From a virus: DNA of 23,996 nt. Below the pieces are notes generated by a model. It was not told where the DNA came from, did not search any database, and was given only the letters and a program-made list of their open reading frames with translations. This document shows positions 13,919 through 20,093 of the stretch, piece by piece. Numbering within the stretch: the first letter of the stretch is position 1; each line of letters opens with the position of its first letter. The stretch covers positions 1 through 23,996 of IMG/VR virus record IMGVR_UViG_3300025872_000301; one strand, given 5' to 3'. The position numbers and the translations under genes are program-made.

Positions 13919-15582
13919 GCATCATGACCGTTAGGTATGGGTCGTACACCTTTCCGTACCCGAAGGTCACGGTGCGGGAACAGTTCGTGTATGACACGGA
14001 CGATCGCACCCTCGTCGGCACCAAATATCAGATTTCAGTGTCAGGGTGGATCGTCGCCGTCGAGACCCCGAACACGGTGAGGGCCGAGGTCATGACGATG
14101 CGCGGGGCATTGTCGAAGCCGTGGCAACAACTCACGATTTGGGACACCACTTCGGGCGAGGTGTTGTACAGTTTCGACCCGATTGCAGCAAACGGCGAGA
14201 CGGCCGTGGACGACTGGTCGCCCCGTCCCGAGGACCTCACCATCTCGGAGATTACCGGGATGAAGGCCGCTAGGTACAGTTGGCAGGTCGACATCTTCAA
14301 GAAAGACTGCCCGAACCTTTCCACCCCGAACGGGATCTTGTCCATCACCAAGACCTATTCGTACTCGATCGACGTCAGCGGTTACGCCACCCGGCAGATC
14401 TCCGGCACTCTAAAGGTAAGGGCTCAGAACGCACCCGCCGACCTTTACCGAGCGTTGGTAACTCCTCCTCTCCCTAATAGGTTTCGCAGGACGCAACAAC
14501 AGTTCTCGCAATCCCCCGACTGCAGGACCCTCACCTTCAGCGTCGTGGACATGGAAGAGTACCGGACGCTGCCTCCGTTGGTGTCGGATGGAGAGGCTAC
14601 CTTCGGAGTGAAGGTCGCCGACTTAGGCGCACGGGTGTTCTACAACCTGCAGGGCCGGTTTAAGGGGCCGCCGTCCACCCCGAAGACCCAGTTGTTCACG
14701 TACTTGGCAAACCTGATTTCGAAGAAGTTCCCGCTATCCGACCCCTCCTTCTTGTTTGAGGAGGCTAGCGTGGACGAAGCGGTCTACGGTAACGAGATTT
14801 CGTTTCACATCTCGGGCTCCGGCGTAGCGGCGCCGGCGACTGGCCTGAGCGTACCCAACTACGGCGTGTTGTTCAAGAACATGCTCGTTCCCCCGCCCGA
14901 CTCCAACGATCAGGCTCATCTTCCCAGTCCGTACGGTGACATGCCGGGGTTCCCGCATGTTTCGCCCCTGTTGGGTGACTACGACGCCTGCGGAACTCAG
15001 GCCGGAGAAGACAACTTCATCCCCGAAGTCGTGGCGGTGGATAGGCAAGACTCCCCGGTGGTCCCCGAGGAGAGCAGGGACGAAGACGGTCAGGGTGGAG
15101 TATCCGAGCAGCACAAGAAGACGCCATTCATCTCTTACCACGAGAGAGTCAACTACCTGATCGACTACAAGGTGGTAAGGATGGACGTCAAGGACAAGTC
15201 GCCCACTTTGTTAGCCGGCGGACCATACCTGATTTCTACGTCAGGTCCGTCCATGGTGATCACTCAGGCCGGTTATTACGTCGTTTACGCCAAGCAAGCG
15301 TCCGACCTGCCTAATCCCCCGGAGCCGATCGACAAGTTCGGGCGGTTGCTCGAGGCGTTCATTCAACCACACAGCCCGGAACCAGTGCAAGACGGCCAAT
15401 GGCGACAGTACACCCTGCACTGGCGCTACGTGATTGACACCGGGTCCTACTACCACGGTCCAACGGACGTCACCGCCGAGATCATGATTCCTCAAGATCC
15501 GAGGATGGCTTCGGAGTTTGCGTTTACCGCGTTCGAGGCTCCGTGGCTTGACCCGGGCGGCAACGAGGTCACTACGACATGA
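13915..15582 (+). CDS. Distal tail / baseplate protein, 555 aa
   Basis: ATGA overlap with the preceding gene. The N-terminal 150 residues are beta-rich (TVRYGSYTFPYPKVTVREQF, then TLVGTKYQISVSGWIV) and behave like the distal tail or tail-hub proteins that follow the tape measure. Further on, a helical DUF-like insert and a Pro/Glu/Asp-rich linker (about residues 355-400) precede a C-terminal beta domain. No catalytic motif was seen. The ATG of the next gene overlaps its stop (ATGA), so the two are translationally coupled. Codons AGG and TTG are common. Call is from position and composition, not a named family. Confidence 0.6.
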   Translation: MSIMTVRYGSYTFPYPKVTVREQFVYDTDDRTLVGTKYQISVSGWIVAVETPNTVRAEVMTMRGALSKPWQQLTIWDTTSGEVLYSFDPIAANGETAVDDWSPRPEDLTISEITGMKAARYSWQVDIFKKDCPNLSTPNGILSITKTYSYSIDVSGYATRQISGTLKVRAQNAPADLYRALVTPPLPNRFRRTQQQFSQSPDCRTLTFSVVDMEEYRTLPPLVSDGEATFGVKVADLGARVFYNLQGRFKGPPSTPKTQLFTYLANLISKKFPLSDPSFLFEEASVDEAVYGNEISFHISGSGVAAPATGLSVPNYGVLFKNMLVPPPDSNDQAHLPSPYGDMPGFPHVSPLLGDYDACGTQAGEDNFIPEVVAVDRQDSPVVPEESRDEDGQGGVSEQHKKTPFISYHERVNYLIDYKVVRMDVKDKSPTLLAGGPYLISTSGPSMVITQAGYYVVYAKQASDLPNPPEPIDKFGRLLEAFIQPHSPEPVQDGQWRQYTLHWRYVIDTGSYYHGPTDVTAEIMIPQDPRMASEFAFTAFEAPWLDPGGNEVTTT

Positions 15583-17174
15583 AACGCGCGTACGCAAGGT
15601 TGGAATGCAGTAACGGCACCGGAACGGACACGTACTCGGTGATCGACGCTCCCCGTGGGCGAAATCAATCCAACTGGTATGAGATGGCCTCATCGGGCAG
15701 CCCCTCGGAGGGCAAGGTTCTGATGAAGGCGGTGGAGTACAAGAAGTTAGACGTAGCGCAGACGAACGCTCAGCCGGTCTACCTGATCTTCGGCGTCTAC
15801 GACACCAGTGACACCGGTAAGTTCGAGCAGATCAAGGTAAAGGTCAAGGTGTTGGGGGCCACCCCTTTCGTCACTAGCAGTAACACCGACGTAGACTACG
15901 ACAAGGACTTCAAGGACAGCGTCGAGGTCTCGTTAGCCGGTTATGAGTGGTACGAGGAGAGGACGTTGACCACAGCCGTCAACTACAACGTGCAAGACGG
16001 CTTCTCCTTGAACGCGTCCAACCTGCCTACCTTTCGGTCGAACGCGGCCAACTCAGTGAAGACCGGGATCTTGGCAGTGTTAGGGGATTTAGGGTACTCC
16101 ATAGGAGATCCCGGGTCGTTCTTGTCCCCACCAGTCGAAGTCAGGAACCTACACAGCATCGGGAGGCCGCAGTCGGAGACGGTGGGCAGGGCATGCAACG
16201 GAATCGGGGTGATCGGAGATCCGGTTACCAAGAAACTGTGGAACAAGGGGCAGAAGAGCAGTGCCAACCTGTCCCTGCTCACCAGTTCGGCTAACCGGGT
16301 GGTGGAGAAGTCATTCGTCAAGGTGTCAGACGACCGGTTCCCTGCCAAGGTGAAGGCTTGCTTCACGGCGGTTGGGTTCCCAGTCACTGAGGACATCAAG
16401 AAGTACGAAGTCACCACCCCGAGGGGGTCCGACACCAACACCCGAGAGATTCAGGTGGGGCACTGGTTTGCCTACGTGAATGAAGCCGGGTCAGTGGTGA
16501 ACTCTTCCGAACTGACGTCGATCGCCACGTGGTTCGTCAGCGGGAAGGGAAACTGCCTAGACATCCAAGACGACTACGGAACTTACCAGTTCGCCGGCAT
16601 CATACCGTTTAGCGTAGACGGGTACGTGAGGAGGGTGTTGTGGACGTGCAACGCCCACGACGTGTCCACCACCATCTCGGTTAATCAGTCTATCGCCCAC
16701 CGGGCCCGGGAGCCCGAACAAGAACACAGATTCACCGGTCACCCGTTGGTGATGTCGAGGTCGATAGACGGTACCTCCTTGGTCCTATCTGACGCCGCCA
16801 TCTCGACTCCCAGTCAGATGGACGCCATCATAACCGGGTCGATCCCGATTCCCGGACAAACCAACAGGTGGAGGTACGCTTGGACTTCGGCCACTCTCGT
16901 CGGTGACACGTGGACCAAGGACTCCCCTCCTAGGGCTTCCGGCACCACTACCACCGACTACGCCACCAACAAGAACGAAAGCGCCAATAATGGAACGTGG
17001 GTCGGTCCGGGCACACTCGTTAGTAGCGGGTCCGGTTACCCTGCGGGATTCCAACTGGTGGCGGTAGGCAAGGATCGAAACGGGAACCAGTATGATTACC
17101 CGGTAACCATGTACAGGACTCAGGGCGGTGCATACTGGTTCCACGTCGAGAACGACCACGACGGCACTTGCTAA
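15579..17174 (+). CDS. Large tail-tip protein, possible receptor-binding protein, 531 aa
   Basis: Beta-rich, Thr/Ser/Gly-rich product starting MKRAYARLECSNGTGTDTYS and ending with a compact domain containing HVENDHDGTC. Repeated short strands and Thr-rich loops, few charged helices. It is the last gene of the tail operon, which in siphophages often encodes baseplate or receptor-binding protein. No known domain is recognised, and no signal peptide is present. The stop lies within a short dyad (17172-17187), then a 123-base non-coding stretch. Confidence 0.6.
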   Translation: MKRAYARLECSNGTGTDTYSVIDAPRGRNQSNWYEMASSGSPSEGKVLMKAVEYKKLDVAQTNAQPVYLIFGVYDTSDTGKFEQIKVKVKVLGATPFVTSSNTDVDYDKDFKDSVEVSLAGYEWYEERTLTTAVNYNVQDGFSLNASNLPTFRSNAANSVKTGILAVLGDLGYSIGDPGSFLSPPVEVRNLHSIGRPQSETVGRACNGIGVIGDPVTKKLWNKGQKSSANLSLLTSSANRVVEKSFVKVSDDRFPAKVKACFTAVGFPVTEDIKKYEVTTPRGSDTNTREIQVGHWFAYVNEAGSVVNSSELTSIATWFVSGKGNCLDIQDDYGTYQFAGIIPFSVDGYVRRVLWTCNAHDVSTTISVNQSIAHRAREPEQEHRFTGHPLVMSRSIDGTSLVLSDAAISTPSQMDAIITGSIPIPGQTNRWRYAWTSATLVGDTWTKDSPPRASGTTTTDYATNKNESANNGTWVGPGTLVSSGSGYPAGFQLVAVGKDRNGNQYDYPVTMYRTQGGAYWFHVENDHDGTC

Positions 17175-17187
17175 AGACCAGTCTTTA
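17172..17187 (+). terminator. Weak hairpin at end of tail operon
   Basis: TAAAGA (17172-17177) and TCTTTA (17182-17187) form a short AT-rich stem around CCAG, starting at the TAA stop and followed by CTTCG. The stem is weak and the T-tract is short, so it may be a poor terminator or chance. Confidence 0.3.
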
Positions 17188-17297
17188 CTTCGTCCGAGAT
17201 AAGGTGGTCTCCACCCGGTTAAGTGTAGTGATTCTGACGAATCGTGCACTAAACGAAAGGGTTATTGTACGCCAATAAAGGCTACAAGGAGAACCAC
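17175..17297 (+). promoter_or_regulatory. 123-base non-coding region, probable promoter/leader
   Basis: No gene is seen here. It contains GGTGG-TCT-CCACC (a short dyad) and the 5-bp dyad GATTC-TGAC-GAATC at 17230-17243, then an AT-richer stretch (GTTATTGTACGCCAATAAAG) before AAGGAG and ATG 17298. A promoter for the next gene group and an operator-like dyad are plausible, but no clear -35/-10 pair is visible. Confidence 0.35.
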
Positions 17298-17702
17298 ATG
17301 GCTTCGAAGAAGGCAAAGAAGAAGGGACATGGGATTCGGGTCGTCGACGAGGACGCCCCTGTCACCACTGCCGCTACCGCTGTCACCGCTCGCACCAAGA
17401 AGACCACGGGAGTTTCGCCCGATGGTACCAGTTGGAACGTCCGGGTTAAGGACGGATCGCGGGTGGCAAGTGCCGGTCGTGGCGATCGCGTTGCGGAGGA
17501 ACTTGCGAACTGCAACGACGTCGACTCTCTCGTCGCGTTTGCCTCCGAGTTCATTCCCAAGGAGGACGTCCTCGCGTACCTCGCCAAGGCCCCGAACTTC
17601 GGGCAGTTCCGCATGGTCTTGGGCAACCGCATTCGCGGCGCCGTCAACCGCGCTGAGCGCGAGCGTCAGAAGGCCGAGTCCAAGAAGGCGGTGAAGGCGT
17701 GA
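17298..17702 (+). CDS. Lys-rich protein of unknown function, 134 aa
   Basis: ATG 17298 with AAGGAG 5 bases upstream; an in-frame TTG at 17265 is rejected because it lies before this site. The N-terminus is strongly basic (MASKKAKKKGHGIRVVDED), followed by a Thr/Ala linker and a helical C-terminal domain (about residues 60-125) with FIPKEDVLAYLAKAPNF and RIRGAVNRAERERQK. Codons are of the strongly expressed CGC/CTC type. A DNA- or RNA-binding role is possible from charge only. Its stop overlaps the next start (GTGA). Confidence 0.75.
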   Translation: MASKKAKKKGHGIRVVDEDAPVTTAATAVTARTKKTTGVSPDGTSWNVRVKDGSRVASAGRGDRVAEELANCNDVDSLVAFASEFIPKEDVLAYLAKAPNFGQFRMVLGNRIRGAVNRAERERQKAESKKAVKA

Positions 17703-17800
17703 TCGCCAGTATCGCAATCTTCGTCTTCTGCGTCGTGTTCCTCTGCTTCACCATGTTGCCGCTCTTCTTGAAGGACGGCGAAGACGGTTACAAGAAGTGA
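17699..17800 (+). CDS. 33-aa single-membrane-span peptide
   Basis: Short reading frame from GTG 17699 (GTGA overlap with previous stop) to TGA 17800. It reads MIASIAIFVFCVVFLCFTML then a short charged tail PLFLKDGEDGYKK: one hydrophobic helix of about 20 residues with two Cys and a hydrophilic C-terminus. The overlap, the coherent membrane segment and the terminator 24 nt downstream support translation. It could be a holin-like or membrane-associated accessory, but a single-span of this size is not diagnostic. Confidence 0.6.
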   Translation: MIASIAIFVFCVVFLCFTMLPLFLKDGEDGYKK

Positions 17801-17823
17801 CCGAATCGACGGGCCGGACGAGA

Positions 17824-17853
17824 AGGGGGAGCCTCCGCGTGGTGGCTCCCCCT
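17824..17853 (+). terminator. Rho-independent terminator
   Basis: AGGGGGAGCC (17824-17833) pairs with GGCTCCCCCT (17844-17853) around a 10-nt loop and is followed by CTTTATT. It closes the unit with the Lys-rich protein and the small membrane peptide. The next ribosome binding site (AGGAG) begins 8 bases later, so some read-through into the replication block may occur. Confidence 0.8.
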
Positions 17854-17871
17854 CTTTATTAGGAGAACCTT

Positions 17872-18732
17872 ATGGCAAAGGTAAAGATTCCGCAGTTGAA
17901 GGTATTGTCTCCGGTGGAGACAGTTCCGGTCATGTCAGAGTTCGAGTCTTCATTGATCACGGCCCCGAAGATCATGCTCCCGAAGGGGTACCTATCTCCA
18001 TCGCAGATCGACATGTACCTGCGTTGCCCCATGCAGTACAAGTTGCGGTACGTCGACGGGAAGATTTCTCCCCCGGGAATCGCACTGGTGGAGGGTTCAT
18101 CTCATCACGAGGCGCTTGCCACCAACAACTCCAACAAGATCAAGACCGGCGAGGACTTGAAGGAGTCTGACGTGGTGGACGCCTTCGCCGCTTCCTTCGA
18201 GAAGCGGAAGACTGAAATCGAGGACTGGGAGGGTGAGTCGACCGATGACGTGATCGGGCGGGGCCGGAAGATGATCAAGGCATACATGAACGATTTCGCC
18301 GGTCAGTTTAGGCCGGTGAAGCAGGAGTTCGACGTGACGGCGAAGGTCGGTGACGTCGAGGTGCGCGGGATCACCGACGCGTCCGGGGCCGTGAAGGACC
18401 GCCCCACCATCGTCGACTACAAGACGGTTAGCAGGTCTAAGAGTCAGGCCGAACTAGAGTCGAGTCTGCAGTTGTCGTTCTACGCGATGGTCGAGTCCGA
18501 GACCGGTGACACCGATTTCGACGTCGGTTACGTCAACCTGCTGAAGTCCGGCAAGGTGAACCCTCAATTCATCGGGTACGACGCCAAGAGGGTGAAGTGG
18601 TTCAGGGCCGTGGCCCTGTCCGTGGCCAACGCCATCAGCCTAGGCAACTTCCCCCTTACTGCTCCGGACTCGTGGGGTTGTTCAGAGAGGTTCTGCGGTT
18701 ACTGGCGTCAGTGCCGTGGGTCGTGTCGCTAA
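17872..18732 (+). CDS. RecB/Cas4-like PD-(D/E)XK exonuclease, 286 aa
   Basis: Nuclease of the RecB/Cas4/AddB-like PD-(D/E)XK superfamily, likely acting on DNA ends in replication or recombination. Seen: LSPSQIDMYLRCPMQYKLRY (41-60) with Cys52, GSSHHEA (76-81), GITDASG (167-172) with Asp169, IVDYKT (180-185) with Asp182 and Lys184, and QLSFYA (200-205). A C-terminal cluster, Cys270, Cys275, Cys281 and Cys285, with Cys52 gives the 4Fe-4S layout known in Cas4 and AddB. AGGAG lies six bases upstream of ATG 17872. This is first in the replication block. No helicase fusion is present. The Fe-S assignment is inference. Confidence 0.85.
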   Translation: MAKVKIPQLKVLSPVETVPVMSEFESSLITAPKIMLPKGYLSPSQIDMYLRCPMQYKLRYVDGKISPPGIALVEGSSHHEALATNNSNKIKTGEDLKESDVVDAFAASFEKRKTEIEDWEGESTDDVIGRGRKMIKAYMNDFAGQFRPVKQEFDVTAKVGDVEVRGITDASGAVKDRPTIVDYKTVSRSKSQAELESSLQLSFYAMVESETGDTDFDVGYVNLLKSGKVNPQFIGYDAKRVKWFRAVALSVANAISLGNFPLTAPDSWGCSERFCGYWRQCRGSCR

Positions 18733-18764
18733 CGTATTAGTGTTGGACCTGACTTGGAGGTGCG

Positions 18765-19121
18765 ATGGTAGGGTACGAATACAAGGTCGTAGGGAGCCCA
18801 GTCGCGATCGACGGGGACACGATCGACGTGGTCGTTGACTTGGGGTTCAGCATCAACGTCAAGCAACGGGTAAGGTTGCTCGGGTTGGACACCCCTGAGT
18901 TGAACTCGTTCGATAAGTCCGTGAGGGACAGGGCGTTAGCGGCTAAGAAGTTCACGTCCGACTGGATCGAGGCGGCGGGTTCCGGCATTACAGTGAAGAC
19001 ATACAAGGACGACAAGTACGGCAGGATTCTTGCCGAACTCAGGTCCGGGGGTGTCACCTTGAACGACTTACTCCTCGAGAACGGACACGCCGTCCGTTAC
19101 AACGGGGGGTCTAGGTCATGA
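18765..19121 (+). CDS. Thermonuclease-like (SNase) protein, 118 aa
   Basis: Staphylococcal-nuclease fold protein. DGDT (residues 16-19), VRLLGLDTPE (36-45) with Asp42 and Glu45, and KDDKYGR (81-87) with Arg87 are the conserved calcium-site and catalytic motifs; all key residues are present, so it should be an active nuclease. Length is compact. No signal peptide is seen, so it is cytoplasmic, perhaps for degradation of host DNA or for processing of DNA ends. TTGGAGGT gives a good ribosome binding site before ATG 18765. Its stop shares bases with the next start (ATGA). Confidence 0.88.
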   Translation: MVGYEYKVVGSPVAIDGDTIDVVVDLGFSINVKQRVRLLGLDTPELNSFDKSVRDRALAAKKFTSDWIEAAGSGITVKTYKDDKYGRILAELRSGGVTLNDLLLENGHAVRYNGGSRS

Positions 19122-19579
19122 CGGACTGGTCTTCCGTGGGCAGGAAATCCCGAAGGAAGGGCAAGGCGTTTGAGCAGGAGGTCGCCCGTTACCTGACTGC
19201 GGTGTCCGGCGAGAAGTTCACGTCCACCCGCAACTCCGGCCGAACCGACTTGAAGGGGGACATTTACTGCATGTCTACGCCCAGTCGTTGGGTGGTGGAG
19301 TGCAAGGATAGGAAACTCTCCATCAAGGCGTTGATGTCGGGCTCCACGTGGGTGCACGAGGCGATCATGAAGGCTAGCCGGGAGGCTAAGAGCGTGGGCG
19401 CCGATTCTCCCGTCATGTTCGTAAAGGCGGATGGCGTGGTCTTCATCCATTGCCGATCGATCTCTTATGTCAATATGCTCCACCGGCACAGGTTTATTCC
19501 AGACTGTGAGGTCAGGGATGTCAATGGAAGAATCTGGTGGCGAGTGGTCCTCGGCCGTCCGCAAGGCACAACTGGGTGA
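19118..19579 (+). CDS. PD-(D/E)XK endonuclease, Holliday junction resolvase-like, 153 aa
   Basis: The N-terminus RRKGKAFEQEVARYL, then TRNSGRTDLKGDIY and WVVECKDRK match the Hjc/PDDEXK pattern: a basic-helix Glu (Glu19/21), Asp48 in GDIY, and Glu61-Cys-Lys63. Such phage enzymes resolve branched DNA before packaging. The C-terminal part is beta-rich with Trp/Arg (RIWWRVVLG). ATGA overlap with the nuclease upstream and a 62-nt overlap with the sigma-like gene. The exact family (resolvase or other endonuclease) is not determined. Confidence 0.75.
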   Translation: MTDWSSVGRKSRRKGKAFEQEVARYLTAVSGEKFTSTRNSGRTDLKGDIYCMSTPSRWVVECKDRKLSIKALMSGSTWVHEAIMKASREAKSVGADSPVMFVKADGVVFIHCRSISYVNMLHRHRFIPDCEVRDVNGRIWWRVVLGRPQGTTG

Positions 19580-20093
19580 CTTCGACGCCCTGTACCTGTT
19601 GGTGACTCCGGTGCTGACGTCGGTTGCCCGACGCATAGCCTCGCAGTGTGTTGAAGATGCCGTGCAGTGCGGCGTCGTCAAGATCTGGAGGAACGTTGGT
19701 TACGTCGACCTCAGCAGGGAGGCGACCGTCAAGGCTTTGGTGATGAAGATAGGCGTTCGGGCGATGCGCGACGAGGTCAGGAAGGTCCTCAGTAAGTCCA
19801 AGGAAGTGGGGACTGAAGACCTAGACCTCAGCCCCGGCCGGCAATCGGACGAGAGGTGTTTGTCATTCCACGGTCCAGTCTTGGAGGAGTACGTAAAGTT
19901 CTACTGCGAGACCGGTTCCTTCGTGGGAGTTCACGTCGAGGTCGCCAAGCGGCTGAAGAGACCGGTCGGGGAAGTACAGTCGGAAGCCCGTAGACAGGCC
20001 AAGGCACAGGCCGAGGCTCAGGGCTTCGAGGTGAGGTGCCTAGATGACTTGTTCGATTCCATTGTACGCGGTAGACGTGGTCCATCCGGGTGA
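19518..20093 (+). CDS. Sigma-70-like transcription factor, 191 aa
   Basis: ATG 19518 (or 19524, which has AGGGA in front) lies inside the endonuclease gene. Residues about 20-65 resemble sigma region 2: GDFDALYLLVTPVLTSVARR, then VEDAVQCGVVKIWRNVGYVD, the ECF-type A-x-D-x-x-Q-x-x-x-x-x-x-W pattern. Residues about 140-170 (VHVEVAKRLKRPVGEVQSEA) have the spacing of a region 4 helix-turn-helix. In phages such proteins usually direct host RNA polymerase to late genes. The 50-nt overlap with the polymerase gene is large and links their expression. The region 4 call is weak. Confidence 0.65.
   Translation: MSMEESGGEWSSAVRKAQLGDFDALYLLVTPVLTSVARRIASQCVEDAVQCGVVKIWRNVGYVDLSREATVKALVMKIGVRAMRDEVRKVLSKSKEVGTEDLDLSPGRQSDERCLSFHGPVLEEYVKFYCETGSFVGVHVEVAKRLKRPVGEVQSEARRQAKAQAEAQGFEVRCLDDLFDSIVRGRRGPSG

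Noticed and set aside
17265-17297. Upstream TTG start for the Lys-rich protein
   Set aside because: AAGGAG is placed correctly only for ATG 17298.
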